Below are positions 1 through 11,642 of a DNA stretch of 64,000 nucleotides, in pieces; position 1 is the first letter of the stretch; each line of letters begins with the position of its first letter. The notes under the pieces were generated by a model. The model was not told where the DNA came from. It saw only the letters and a program-made list of their open reading frames with translations, and did not search any database. Origin of the DNA: Echinarachnius parma (lineage: Eukaryota; Echinodermata; Echinoidea; Clypeasteroida; Echinarachniidae); assembly GCA_037951105.1 (NCBI GenBank), contig JBAMJV010004014.1:248001-312000 (forward strand), written 5' to 3'. The position numbers and the translations under genes are program-made.

Positions 1-1989
1 GTTTTAAGCAGGCCATAAATGAACCGATTGCATGAATAGAATGTCGTAGCAACCTTTTTTCAATTTTCTTGAAAACTTGCATATCAGTAAATATGTATGA
101 TATACACCTTCCCTCCAGAAACTGTTGAATATTATCCATGCATTGTAGAGATATGAACAGATTTAATTACAATTTAAGTGGGTTTGGAACGATAAACTGT
201 ACACATCGAGCACATGATACAATAGCGAGCACTTTCAGGTAACAAAAGGGATTCCGCTCTGGCTCTGTTTATTGTTCGATTAATCGGTATTGACTGGCAG
301 TTTGATTTTAGGAATGCAAACTTGCGTCTGGTGCGTAATGTAAAAACTATTACAAAGAACAGTATGTTGATACGCGAAAAGTAAAACGGGGTATCGAAGC
401 TAGACATGTTGGAGGGGGAGGCCCCAGGTACCAAAGGGGGAGGGGGGGGGGGGGGATCCGTTGGTACAGGGTTTGTTTTCGTTCTTTTGGCGGGGATGCC
501 CGGGGATGTCCCTTAGAAAATTTTGAAACAGGTGTCTAAGTAACGGAGGCGAGCCTCGGTCAACTTCAAAATGAGGGTATATAAAAGAGTGGGATTGTGC
601 TTTAGCCAACTTAAAACAAGCTCTAAATAGCGTTTTTTTTTTGTTTTTTTGGTGGTGTGGGGGGGGGGGGTATGCCTTATTATAAAATTATTATGAACTA
701 CTTAAATATTTAGTACGACAAATTAATTCTACATACAATTAATGAATGTTATGTTACAGGGCCCAATTTATTTAATCTTACTCACACTCAACCAGTGGTG
801 TACATAGTGTATGAGGTTGGAGGGGGGGGGGGGGGGGGGGGGGGGAGTGGGTGTGCAGTTAATTGGATAGGACTTGGGTCGTATTGTCATAAACATACTT
901 TGTCAAACTCAATAGGGCCACTATACAATGGAGGCCATTTGGATTACTAATCTCCGTGCAAGCGACCGCGCAGTCAAAGGGATTAAAGAATCTCGATGTG
1001 CGCTGGCCGCTCTTGACGGCTATTAAACGAGATTCCAACTTAGCACAAAGGGGTTGTTAAGAGGCGGAGCTTAATATCGATCGCTTTTAGTGGCAAATAA
1101 TTTTGGAACGCAAACTTTTCAAACCTGCAAAAAACATGCTTCAAAACTCTGCTTAATTTGTACCTTTCCACTGGATATTTTTACTGGATATTTTGTGTAC
1201 CGGTAGAACAGATATCAGGGAAATGCATGAGGCAATAATATTTTTTTTTCACTTTTTCATGCAATTTCAAATCAATCGTGATTTCTGAGGTTCGACATCT
1301 TGCGACTTCTGGCTCCTTTGCGGATGGCGAGGCACAATTAAACTACCATAAATTACCGGGAAAATCCTTCTTTTTGTAATTTTGCAAAACTCAAATTTGC
1401 TACCAAAACAAATACAATGCATGGATCCGCACGTATAAAATTGTTAGTTAGGCCAAAGAGTTTTCATAGATTCATTTATTTCTGACAGCCAGTCTATGGT
1501 ACAGACCTACATTTTGCTTCAATTTCAAATACTATAAACATATCAGTAAATCGTTGAGTATATGAACAAACGATCTTAATCCACATATAATAAATTCATT
1601 CAAACTCGAAATGTTGTTCTATAAAATAATATATACACAATGTTCATCGAAATAATTCACCGTTCCGTTATTCAACGTTATTGTGGTGTGCGTGAACACG
1701 GAACTGCAATACGAAATAAATCTACACAGCTCAGCTCTGTCTGATTTAGTACAATACGTTATAACCCAAGAAATTAATAGAGTATGCAATTTACGAGAAT
1801 CACATTCCAGTCGTATTCATTCATTTATTGTGCAGTCTCGTCATCCAGTGAAAGAATAGTTAATATAATACACGACGTACATATACATGTATTATATCCT
1901 TCATTAATGAAATTTTGTTCAGTGATTGGTTTACATAGCGTCATGTGACCAAACATAGTAATGCCTATGAAGAAAAATGTGCTATCCGT
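1..1989. other. Left-edge stretch with no gene recognised
   Basis: I find no convincing reading frame or RNA gene here. Long poly-G runs occur around 433-454, 660-670 and 824-846; such runs recur at the ends of hAT-like repeats elsewhere in the window, so parts may be repeat debris. The rest is AT-rich sequence without terminal repeats that I could pair. A TGACGTCA (CRE-type) palindrome lies near 1990. Confidence 0.5.
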
Positions 1990-2039
1990 GACGTCATTCA
2001 TGGTATATGCCTCCCGAGAGTGATCGAGAGCGGACGCAC

Positions 2040-2040
<1 letters not shown>

Positions 2041-2081
<41 letters not shown>
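2041..2081. repeat. (TC)n microsatellite
   Basis: About 20 uninterrupted TC dinucleotides just upstream of the ORF1 start of the I-clade relic. An ORF across it encodes only Leu-Ser repeats and is not a gene. Confidence 0.95.
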
Positions 2082-2085
<4 letters not shown>

Positions 2086-2292
2086 ATTTTGTTGTTTGTT
2101 TAATAGTTTTGGATTGTATTGATTTGTTTGGATACTTGACTTTTGGATTGTTGGTTTATTGGATAACGAATTGTGGAATATATGGCACCGCTGTAAAAAG
2201 GGTAAGCAAACTTATTAGTGGGCTTATTTATACATATAGCACTGCACGTAGAGTAATTTTTGTTTTTCCCGCCATTTTAGGCTTTGTCTAAA

Positions 2293-2697
2293 ATGGCGGC
2301 CAAAGCTAGCGACAACGACGTAGACCTCCCTTCTGACAATGATTTTGAATTATTTCCCTCCCCTAGACAACGACGCCGTGAAGACCGCAAAAGAATTTAA
2401 GTGAGGGAAGGTAGCTTGCCTGTTGAGAATTTAACAGGCGACCTCTCTTCATCCGACTCTGACGGCCCAGACAACACGTTCTAAACCCCCAAGCAAGCTT
2501 TACAGTATGATCTTCAAGTTATTGATTATGCCCATTGATATAATGAAGAATTTGAAAAAAGTGAGCCCATTGACCATAGCAAAAGTAGTAAAGGCGAAGT
2601 GTGGTACGGACTCCGTGCAATCGATCAAACAAATAAGTTCGGGTATACTTATTGTGTGTAGAAACGTAAAGCAACAAAGAATGCTTAAAGTATAATT
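2293..2697 (+). pseudogene. I-clade ORF1, N-terminal part (broken)
   Basis: The start is taken at ATG 2293 (MAAKASDNDVDLPSD...), which opens an acidic and then basic segment. A stop near 2398 and further frame changes break it. From about 2507 the frame reads VSPLTIAKVVKAKCG followed by SIKQISSGILIVC. This is the pattern of the region upstream of the zinc knuckles in I/jockey ORF1 proteins, where a short domain ends in a 'SG-LLVEC'-like strand. The frame stops near 2695, where foreign DNA begins; the continuation resumes at about 6070. ORF1 proteins bind the element RNA. This copy cannot make one. Confidence 0.6.
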
Positions 2698-3756
2698 TCG
2701 TTGTTTTTTAATTTAGATTCAGCTCATATTTCCATATTTCATACATAATCCATAACACGAATATTACAAATAGGTGTTTCAAAACATTGTATTAAGGAGT
2801 TATCATCAATGAATTAGTGGTAATTCATAAGCCAGTATTGCGGCATCAAAAGTCCCGCCGAATTGAGCTGAAATACTATGACGTCACACATTGAGTAAGT
2901 CATCATTAACAGACGATGTCCGATATATAACAAACACATTTCCAGTGCCTTCTTAACATGACTCTGTTCAATCATCCTTTTTTTATTGAGGAGAATATTT
3001 GTCACTATTTGCTCCTCTGCCTCACTCTTAAAAGCACTTTGTTGTTCTTTGACACATATTTTCCCCTTAAAGCATGCTAAATAACGTTATTTTAATCTAT
3101 TACATCGCCCATAAGTATCACACACAGAACTGCACATTTAGCGACACCCGCATCAAAATACAGCTGTTGAACAATGGGCCAATAGATCGTGCCCAGATTT
3201 CACGGGTCTTTCAAGCAGATAAAGTAGGACGGTGTGTGACTAAAGCTTAGCGATCTAGAGCGATCTTGCCCGAATAGGAGCGATCCCCTGAGATCTGTGG
3301 TTAAGTCGCAAAGTGGGCACCAGTGGCCGCACCAGATCGCTGTAACTCGCGTCCGCAAGGGTGGTGTCGGTTGCAGTCGCCGGGGTTTTGACATGTTAAA
3401 AAATCTGGCGACCAGGTCGGTCTCAATCGCATTCGCGGCGATCTGGTGCGGCCATTGGTGCCCACTGTGCGACTTAACACATATCTCAGGGGATCGCTCC
3501 TATTCGGACAAGATCGCATAGTGGGCATTGCGCTAGCGACCTTGGAATCACATCAGTTCGCAGTGAGTCAGCCTGATTCCATTGTGCACTCAATCGTTTC
3601 AATTTGGCCTCCTTGGAGTCATAGCTTGGCCCCTATTTCCACCCATTGTCAAGGAATACAATAACGAGGAATTCACGCTTGTTTGATTCTGAATTTGTTG
3701 AACTTGTTGGAATGTGCGCATGGCCAGTCATGGCTAGCCGTTTTAACATTTATTTC

Positions 3757-4115
3757 CTTTTCTTGATATCAAGAATTACCATTGCTTAACAACAACAACA
3801 TAATTTCTTGATATCAACAATTCATTTCTTGATATCAAGAAAAGAATTCTTGATTCTTGCAGGGCGCCTTTGTAGAGCAGTTTCGCATAACTGAACATTG
3901 GATTCTTGATATCAAGAAACCACTTTATGTTGCTATCCAATGGCAATTCCTGATTTCAAGAATTCAACTCCTGGCATCAAGAAATCGAAATCTTTATATC
4001 AAGAAATCGAACTCTGGATATCATTAATTTATTTCCTGATATCAAGAATTTAATTATTGATATATGACAACAGAATTCCTGATATCAAGGATTGAATTCC
4101 TGATATCAGGAAATA
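3757..4115. repeat. Array of the palindrome TTCTTGATATCAAGAA
   Basis: Roughly a dozen perfect or degenerate copies of a 16-bp dyad (TTCTTGATATCAAGAA and variants such as TTCCTGATATCAGGAA) are separated by short AT-rich spacers. The spacers share little with each other while the palindrome persists. It lies between the inverted arms of the surrounding repeat. Confidence 0.8.
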
Positions 4116-4216
4116 TGAACAATTGCCCAAATGGCTTGCCATTTGTGCGATCCCGCCCGACATGTCCAAAACCTGGCGACCGCAACCGACATCACCCTTG
4201 CGGACGTGAGTTACAG

Positions 4217-5305
4217 CAGGGGTGTCGATCCGTTTTTGAGAATGGGGGGCGAAATTTGAAAATTTTTCCAGAGTGACCACTGAGAGAGCTAAAAGCCCCA
4301 CATTGGCATGCCCGGAAGTTTTATTATGCGCTCATTGAAAGTGTCTTGATGGCTCGAAGACCTGACTTTGGGGGGCACCCACATTTGGGGACAATAATGA
4401 GGGTCCAGGGGGCGGAGCCCCCGGAAGCTTTTAGATTTCAGACATTTGCTCCTAGCATGGGTGTTAAGATTGTATAAAATAGTGAACCTACTCATAACGT
4501 ATTTTTAAAGGGCATAGCGAGGAAAAGACTGAGCCTTACATGAGATGGATCCACGTGATCATGTATACTATAGAGCCATCGATATAGTCTAGGGCATTGG
4601 GCTCCCATGAAACTAAGCAAGGGCGTCAACAATTTCTCAAAAGTGTAGGGGAGACATTGCGAGGAAGCGAAGCGACCGAGCGGGGGAGGGTGTGGGAGGG
4701 GGTGTCCCCCTCCCACGGTAGGGAGCTTTTGTATTTTTGGGCGTGAAATTGTGCGATTTGGTGCACACCTGAGACAGAAATTTCACGTAATATGAAGTAT
4801 ATAGGTATGGAACCAAACATACATAATGACAAAGGGAGGGGACAATCTGCTCCTTTTTCAAATGTGGGGGGACATGATATTCCAATTTGATTTGCGTTCA
4901 GCGCACCATGTACCGAGATTATTTTATTTTCTGTGACGGTGTGCTATCTATAGATGAGGGTTTAATAAACGTCGTTTGAGGTGTGCGTTTGAGAAATTAC
5001 GCTGCCCAACACATTTCAAAAGGTGAGTTCCCGCAAACCAAATGAAACTTGCAATGTGAGAAACTGTACGCGGCAAAAAAAAGATTTACAGTCCTTTTCA
5101 AACTAAAAAAAACGGCTATTTTGAAGATTAATTATTGAATGTGTCTTTCCCCTCTTTGGCATTATATCACTCGATTTTTTTCTTCCTCATTTTCGGAATT
5201 ATTGGGGGGGGGGCGAAATGATATGTTCGCCCCCCTAATATTTTCATTGGGGGGGGGGGGGGCGACCGCCCCCCCCCCCCCTGCCCCCCAGGATCGACAC
5301 CCCTG
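4217..5305. mobile_element. Non-autonomous hAT transposon
   Basis: The left end CAGGGGTGTCGATCC and the right end GGATCGACACCCCTG are inverted. They are flanked by the 8-bp direct repeat AGTTACAG (4209-4216 and 5306-5313). An 8-bp duplication and ends beginning CAGGG are hAT hallmarks. There is no transposase. The interior holds GC-rich tracts also found in the hAT copies near 27 and 42-43 kb (GAAGCGACCGAG, then GGAGGGGGT..CCCCCTCCCAC). It interrupts an older inverted repeat. Confidence 0.88.
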
Positions 5306-6069
5306 AGTTACAGCGGTCTGGTGCGGCCATTGGTGCCCACCTTGCGACTTCACCACAGATCTCGGGGGTCGCTCCTATTCGGGCAAGATCGCTCTAGATC
5401 GCTAGGCGCAGATCGCAAAGTGGGCACTTGGTTTATAAACAAAACTCGCAAAGCTGATTATGATGTTTAGACAAGCAAGAGCGAACAATACCTGGCTATA
5501 ATCATCAACCATGCACGCATGCGTGGAAATAGGGACAATGCATTTCTCAGGGGAAGTCGCCGTGAGATCGCGTACGTAATGAGATCGGGCTGACTCGCGG
5601 CGAACTGGTGCGATTCACACCGAACCGAGATCGCTAGCAACTCGGGCTAGATCGCAAGCGCAGATCGCAGAGTGGACACTAGGCTTTACTTCATTGAATT
5701 TGTCTTTATTTCCGTAAATGTCTCCGAGTGAATGAATATTGTGTATAAGTTGTGGTAAACCTTATTTACAAAATGCAATGAAATAGATGCGCTTTCGTGG
5801 CAAGAAAATATGAGTGTACGAATGGTTGTGTAGATTCGCAATGAGACATCGTCTGCTAATGACTGACGTCATTAAAACATTGGCGTTTTTTTAGCGCAAA
5901 GAGCGATTGTTTTCGATTCTTGTGATGGGGTTTTGTTTTGTTGTTGTAATAAGATATCGTGTTGGTATGGGAAATTAAATAAAAAGTATTAATCTTAATC
6001 TGTTAGCCCTCTAGTGATGCATTATTCTCATATTTTGTGATTTTCAAAGAATATATATTGGCAATATAC

Positions 6070-7082
6070 CGGTTCGCGTTACTGATCCTCCACAGGGCGT
6101 AAAGGGAATCATCTTCGATGTCCCTTTGGAAATGACACAGAAAGAAATCCTACAAGAATTGAAAAGCCAGGGTGTACTCACAGTCACTAGAATGACAAAG
6201 AAGGCACAAGCTAGTGATATAATAGAAGGCCAAAGTTCAGCTAATCCTCATATAATAGAATTGAAAAGTGTGATTCTCACTTTCAAAACCCATCTACCCC
6301 AACAGATTAATTTATGCTTCCAGATTGTTTAAGTCAAACAGTACATACCAAACCCCATACGTTGTTTTAAATGTCAACGCTTTGGACACCCTGCACAGCA
6401 ATGCAGGTACAATGAGAGGTGTGTTAGGTGTGGGGGGCCACACAATTTTGAAACTTGTCCACAAAAGGAATCCCCAAAATGTGTGAATTGTGGTGGTCTA
6501 CATTCGGCTGCTTATGGCGGATGCAAATCCGCAAAAACCGCCCAAGCCATTCAGAAAGTAAAAATAGAAAAAAAAGTTTCGTACACCCACGCGGCAAAAT
6601 TGTATACACAAAATAGTGAGGGTGAAAATACACAGTCGAGAGTAGTATCCCCTCCTGCACTAAGCCACCAATCTTTAGGTGAAAATGTACCCCACAAAAG
6701 TGATCAGTTAAATGCAAAGTCAAAGGGAGACGGACAAAATGTTCCGTCCACAAGCGGTGCAAGGACCCAAGTGGATTCAAAAGTGGCGCACATTCCCACA
6801 CCCCCTCTCCGTAATGGTAATGTAGAATCAGTCAAACCTAAACAACAACAGGTAGGTAGTGGAAATAAGAGTTTGCCTCAAGAAGGTCATAATCTAGACA
6901 AAAGTCCAGAAAAGATTGAAAAGGGTGAAAAGATTATTACTCTCTTAATCTCCTTGATTTCAGTGGTGTTTAATGATAATAATCAAATAGATGAATTATA
7001 TAATATTAATTTGATAAGGGTAGCAGCCGAAAGGCTCTTACAAATAAAAGAGAATGAATTTGTATGTAATGAGACTTATTGA
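6070..7082 (+). pseudogene. I-clade ORF1, C-terminal part with three zinc knuckles
   Basis: Reads TDPPQGVKGIIFDVPLE, then the conserved KSQGVLTVTRMTKK and LTFKTHLPQQI strands, an in-frame stop at about 6330, then in the same frame YIPNPIRCFKC. Three CCHC knuckles follow: CFKCQRFGHPAQQC, CVRCGGPHNFETC and CVNCGGLHSAAYGGC (about 6363-6525). A low-complexity Ser/Asn/Gln-rich tail runs to the stop at 7080-7082. Zinc knuckles in ORF1 bind element RNA and chaperone nucleic acid. ORF2 starts 11 bases after the stop. Apart from the nonsense codon the frame is well kept. Confidence 0.85.
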
Positions 7083-7093
7083 GTTTATTATTA

Positions 7094-7796
7094 TGGCCAC
7101 GATCCATATTCTCCAATGGAACGCCCAAGGCATGCTTGGGCACGGCCAAGAATGAATCCACTTTTTGAATAAGACAGAATATAACCACCACGTAATTTGT
7201 GTACAGGAGACTTGGTACAACGGGAGTAGAATGATTAATATTCCAAACTATCAGTGTATAATGTAGGAATAGAATAGGACAATCTAGAGGTGGATGTGCT
7301 CTGTATATTCATGATTCTATTAATTATGATGATTATGTTTGTGATGAAGAATTAGAATTACAAAGTATAAGTATATTATTTGGAAAACGAAAGATGACAT
7401 TAGTCAACTTTTATAATCCGTGTAAGAAATTAGATGAGAATATTTTGGATACAATTTTCTCATATGCAATGCAGAGTGACTATATAATAATTGGAGACTC
7501 TAACGCCCACAATACGCTTTGGGGGAGTGAAAAAAAATGATGCAAATGGTAAAATTATTGTAAAGGCGTTGGAAAAATATAATGCAGTCATCATGAATGA
7601 TGGCTCAGGTACAAGAGTAGATACCCATTCAGGAATATTATCTCACTTAGACTTGACAATTATTTCTCCCTCTCTTGCAGGCAAGAGCAATTGGAATGTG
7701 GTAGAACTCTTAGGAAGTGATCATTATTTAACATGTTTAATAGAATTGATTATTATTTTGAAAGGTGCATGGTGTGAAAACTCCTCAAGAAAATAA
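7094..7796 (+). pseudogene. I-clade ORF2, APE-type endonuclease domain (broken)
   Basis: ATG 7094 opens MATIHILQWNAQGMLGHGQE, the QWNA motif that begins APE endonucleases of this group, then meets a stop. Further on are CVQETWYNG (metal-binding Glu), IIIGDSNAHNTLWG (catalytic Asp/Asn) and, in another frame, SHLDLTIISPS and GSDHYLTC (catalytic Asp and His). The switch between the last two frames is at an A-run around 7530. The domain nicks the target to prime reverse transcription; here it is disabled by several stops and at least one frameshift. Confidence 0.8.
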
Positions 7797-8942
7797 AGAT
7801 GAAGAGGAAAGGTTTTTTTTTTAAATATTGTTTGGGAGAAATTTAGATTAAAATGTTAGAACACATTCAAAGATGTAGAAGTCGTTGATGATGTTCAACT
7901 ATTTTATGATAATTTTGTGAAGGGTATATTGAAAGTTCTTAAAGAAATATCTCCACCACGCAAGAAAGATCATAAACATGATCCTATCCCTTGGTGGACT
8001 AATGTGTGCTCTTTCAAAATAAAAGAAAGAAATAAAGCAAAAAATAATCTTTCGAGATGCATATCAGTAATGAACCTTTTAAATTTTCAGACTGCAAAAG
8101 CAGAAGCCCCAAAAAACATTCGTTTAGCCGAACAAACTTATTGGAAACAGTTTTGTTCAAAAATAAATCGTTACACTAATGAAACTTTGATTTGGAAATG
8201 TATAAAACGAATGAATCGTCAAAGTGTGAACAATAACAAGTTTCCCACTTTAAAAATGAATGAGAAAGAACTCTTTGAGGACAAAGAAAAGGCTGATTCA
8301 CTCTCGAAGTTTTATTATGAAAATGGGGCTCAAGTGGATAATGGTAACGGAGGTGATGCCTTTGTGTTTGATATAGATACTATGAAAGATGAAGCCTTGG
8401 GTATGGTTATAAATGAACCTTTTAGTATAGAAGAATTAGGGAAATCTTTAGACATTAATAATCCACACCTGGCCATGATAAGGTTCCTAATGAAGTGTAT
8501 AATAATCTCCCTCCTGTAGGGAAAGACATGTTGTTAAAGATGTTTAATATAATTTGGAAATCAGGAGTTGTTCCAAAGGCCTGTAAACATGCGCTTTTTA
8601 TTCCTATCTTGAAAGCTGATAAGGATCTTCACAATGTGAACTCTTATAGACCTATATCATTATTACCATGTTTTATTAAAATTATGGAAAGAATGGTAAA
8701 AGAAAGATTGAATTGGTTTGTAGAAAAACATGAGATTCTACCTCCTTTTCAATTAGGTTTTAGAAAAGGAAGAAGTGCTATGGATAATGTTGTGTTTTTA
8801 GAAAACATAATTCAAAAGAATATTAATAATAAAAGTCAAGTTATGACAGTCTTTTTGGACTTGGAAAAGGCGTACGATACGCTTAACATTAAGGGCCTTC
8901 TTTGTAAGCTCGAGGAAAGAGGAATAAAAGGTAGAATGTTAG
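7797..8942 (+). pseudogene. I-clade ORF2, linker and first half of reverse transcriptase
   Basis: The first frame (from about 7917) gives the basic linker after the endonuclease: PIPWWTNVCSFKIKERNKAK, and YWKQFCSKINRYTNETLIWK. A frameshift near 8480 leads into the RT fingers and palm: SGVVPKACKHALFIPILK, NSYRPISLLPCFIKIMERMV, FQLGFRKGRSAMDNVV and VFLDLEKAYDTLN, the last with the first catalytic Asp. The frame runs to 8942, where the 1.29-kb element starts, and continues in phase at 10242 after one 9-bp target copy. Confidence 0.85.
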
Positions 8943-9205
8943 GGCTTGGTACGAACAGTCACGTCACGTTCACGTCACGTCACGTGAAGGTTCTATACCT
9001 TTTGTGAAACAGGTCACCCAAATCTACGAAGTGTTGGGTTACGTGACCCAACAGTTTGTAGATATACTATATGCAATTCATGAAAGCTCACGTAAATTGG
9101 CGCTTGCGTAAAACAAATTAATGTAAATTGTCGTTGAGAAGAGACTAAATCTCGGTAAATTTAATTGTGAACGAACCCGTCCTACCTATACTGTAAATAC
9201 CAATT

Positions 9206-9453
9206 ATAGGCGTACACAGGCCTGGGGGCAGGGGGATGGACACCCCCTACCCCCATCCCCACCCCCTTACATAATTCAAGAAATGTCTTGGTCTCGGCCT
9301 CGAAATTTGTGACCGGTCCTGGTCTCGTCCTCGGCTGCGGTCATTTTCTACGGACACCCCCTACCCACACTCCCCCGCTTACTTCAATTTGTCTGACGAA
9401 ATATCCCCCCCCCCCTACACCCACCCCTTGAAAAAATCCTGGGTACGCCACTG
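9206..9453. mobile_element. Possible small hAT-like MITE inside the MULE-like element
   Basis: The right end CCTGGGTACGCCACTG matches, inverted, the common hAT end CAGTGGCGTAC; the left end near 9206 reads TATAGGCGTACACAGG. The interior is rich in CCCCCTACCCC and its complement. I could not find a clear 8-bp duplication, so the left boundary is uncertain. Confidence 0.4.
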
Positions 9454-9617
9454 CCTACAAGTAGCTAGTTTGAATTCGAATGTCAAATACATTAATTGAT
9501 TTATTGAATATTGATTGGTTGGTGTGATTGTTTCATTATAATGATTGACTGATTAATTGATAGATTGACTCGATTCAATAACCATAAATAAACACTATTA
9601 ATCAAATCATTGTTTTA

Positions 9618-9659
9618 TGAGTGAGTTGCAGTGATCAATTGATCACTGCAACTCACTCA
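9618..9659. repeat. 42-bp perfect palindrome
   Basis: Two 21-bp arms meet with no spacer; the centre is GATCAATTGATC and the outer part is TGAGTGAGTTGCAGT and its complement. It lies in the middle of the MULE-like element. Confidence 0.95.
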
Positions 9660-10232
9660 CTCACTCATGCACATGCACATACAACGCCGTTAAGGGCCAG
9701 TACGCTCAGACGTCGAGCACGGGAACTTCAGGCGTATGCGAACTGAATTGTCCGCTGCGTGTAGCAATTCAGCTGGAAATGAACATTTGCCAAAATCCAC
9801 GCACGACACGTCTTTAGAAATACTCCAATAACAAGACAAATAATGCAAGTGGTATGGTTGTACATTACCTAAATGACATAACTGCATATTATCGTCTCAG
9901 ATTACTCTGAATTATGCACGTACATATTATAAACATAATGATTGAAAAGATTTGATAAGGGGGTATCGGCATTTTCGTCGACATTTTTAAATCTCTTTGT
10001 GTGTGTATGTCTAGTCTTAGTAACAAGCGTTTGCAATTTAAAAAATCTTGATTAAACGCTCACGTCACGATTTGGTTAACGCGACACTTCGAGTTTTACC
10101 GGCATGGAAAACGACAAATTGTTGGGTCACTTTACCCTACACTTCGTAGATTTGGGTGACCTGTTTCACAAAAGGTACAGAACCGTTCACGTGATGTTAA
10201 CGTGAACGTGACGTGACTGTTCGTACCAAGCC

Positions 10233-10890
10233 GAATGTTAGTGTTTTTGCACAATTACCTTACAGACCGGTCGTATCAAGTTCGCATAAACAATCAATGT
10301 TCAGAAACAAAGAAGTTACGTAAGGGACTTCCACAGGGAAGTATCCTAAGTCCCCTTTTATTTAATATTATGATGTCAGATATTCCTGTGAACCCACATG
10401 TGGGGATTTTAATGTATGCTGACGATATTGTAATTTGGATTGCAGGCAACAACGTTAAGTTTATGGCAAAAAAGGTTCAAGAGTATTTAAATTATCTTAA
10501 TGTGTGGTTTAAGAAATGGGGTTTATCCCTTGCCTTGTTGAAAACTACCCCACTACTCTTTACTAAGAATTTTAGCCCCAAGTTGCCTGTTATTCAGGTG
10601 AATGGGGTAGATCTAGTATTTAAATTGAATCATACATTTCTTGGTATATTGTTTGATATTAAACTTACGTGGCATGCTCATGTAGAAAATGTTATAAAGA
10701 GATGTAAAAATAAAATAAACATATTGAGATGTCTTTCAGGGACAAAATGGGGCAGTTCCTCGAAGTCTTTGTTAATGGTTTATCGTGCATATATTAGATC
10801 ATTATTGGACTATAGGTCTGAGGCATACGATAGCGCCTCCGATAGTGTTAAGAGAGGGTTGAATAATATTCAGTATCAATCGTTAAAGGG
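10233..10890 (+). pseudogene. I-clade ORF2, second half of reverse transcriptase
   Basis: Starts with the right copy of the 9-bp duplication and continues the RT palm: LHNYLTDRSYQVRINN, then GLPQGSILSPLLFNIM and ILMYADDIVIW, with an intact YADD catalytic box. The thumb follows (HTFLGILFDIKLTWHAHVE, KSLLMVYRAYIRSLLDY). Homology ends at about 10890 (NIQYQSLK). The segment that should join RT to RNase H is missing; the next I-clade sequence is at about 15236. So the L2-type insertion came with a deletion, or part was lost later. Confidence 0.88.
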
Positions 10891-11289
10891 AACCTGCAAC
10901 CCAAATGCATGTTGACCTCTGTTCATCTGTATTAGTGTACACATTCAATATTTGTAAACGGTTTGACCCAAATATGTTTTGTATATTTTTAAACATTTTA
11001 TCATTCATTTGTCTTCATGTTGCTAAGCCCCACCTCCTAAAAAACCCTCCAGAGCAAATTCTATTGTTGACCTGCAGTGACATCATTTGTCAATCACTGG
11101 TCAGCTACCATGCTATTGTGATTAGCCTAATCAAAATAGCATCACACGGTTGAATAGAATACCAACTCACACAACTTCACACAACTAAAAAAAACAAAAC
11201 AAAAAAACAAAACAAACAAACAAACAAAAAAACAAACAAAAAAAACAAACAAAAACAAACAAAAAAAAAAAACTAAAAAAAAAAAAAAT
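10891..11289 (+). other. Unassigned segment ending in an A-rich (A3-7C)n tail
   Basis: About 300 bp of unrecognised sequence followed by 11186-11289, which is almost only A with spaced C (AAACAAAC-type). An A-rich end is usual for the 3' end of a retroposon, so this may be a separate retroposed piece inserted next to the L2-type element. It could also be its far 5' UTR. No target duplication was seen. Confidence 0.4.
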
Positions 11290-11642
11290 GTATTTGTTTT
11301 AAGTACATAGATGAAGCACTGCTTGGTTGCCCTCTTCCTGTGCTCTATATTCTCATTAATTTACACGTTTGTGTTTTACTTTCATCCTACCTATTTTGTA
11401 TCATTCACATAAGTTAACATCGTGGAACTTCCTAGATAATTTGAATGACTTCTTGTGAAAGATTTACTACGTTCTCTGTGATTGAAAACAAACTTGGAGG
11501 TTCACTACCTTATGTGCAATACAGCCATATTGCACAGCTGTATACTCTGTGCATATATACTGTGCAGAACATTTAATCTTTTATGAATGGACTCAACTCC
11601 TTTCACTGGACCTGGCTCCTTTAATTCCAGCTGAATAGGACA

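Larger units (their letters stand above)
3245..5405. repeat. Long inverted repeat (158-bp class arms) split by a hAT element
   Basis: The left arm 3245-3402 pairs in reverse with 4157-4208 continuing at 5314-5405; the right arm is contiguous only if the hAT element and one target copy are ignored. A third, partial copy in inverted orientation lies at 3435-3525. Shared blocks include GCGATCTGGTGCGGCCA and CTCCTATTCGGGCAAGATCG. More degenerate copies of the GATCGC-rich sequence run on to about 5690. Probably the terminal arms of a non-autonomous DNA element; the superfamily is not clear. Confidence 0.7.
2698..6069. mobile_element. Insertion block separating the two ORF1 halves
   Basis: ORF1 sequence stops at about 2697 and resumes at about 6070 in the expected order, so the 3.4 kb between is foreign. 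It holds long inverted arms (3245-3402 against 4157-4208 plus 5314-5405), a palindrome-motif array (about 3757-4115) and a hAT element (4217-5305). A motif near TGACGTCA plus CAGACGATGTC occurs inverted at about 2880-2931 and about 5843-5870, so outer arms may be present. I could not define the block's exact ends or a target duplication. Confidence 0.5.
8943..10232. mobile_element. DNA transposon with ~118-bp TIRs and 9-bp target duplication (MULE-like)
   Basis: Both ends read GGCTTGGTACGAACAGTCAC inward, with about 118 bp of closely matching terminal inverted repeat (8943-9060 and about 10113-10232). The 9-bp direct repeat GAATGTTAG flanks it (8934-8942 and 10233-10241). The subterminal region is a cluster of CACGT/TCACG repeats. 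No transposase frame is present. A 9-bp duplication with long TIRs is typical of Mutator-like elements; Merlin (8-9 bp) is an alternative. It sits exactly inside the RT frame of the I-clade relic. Confidence 0.85.

Noticed and set aside
2007..2291. 94-codon frame starting MPPESDRERTHVS
   Set aside because: Built mostly on the (TC)n run and AT-rich DNA; probably 5' UTR of the I-clade relic.
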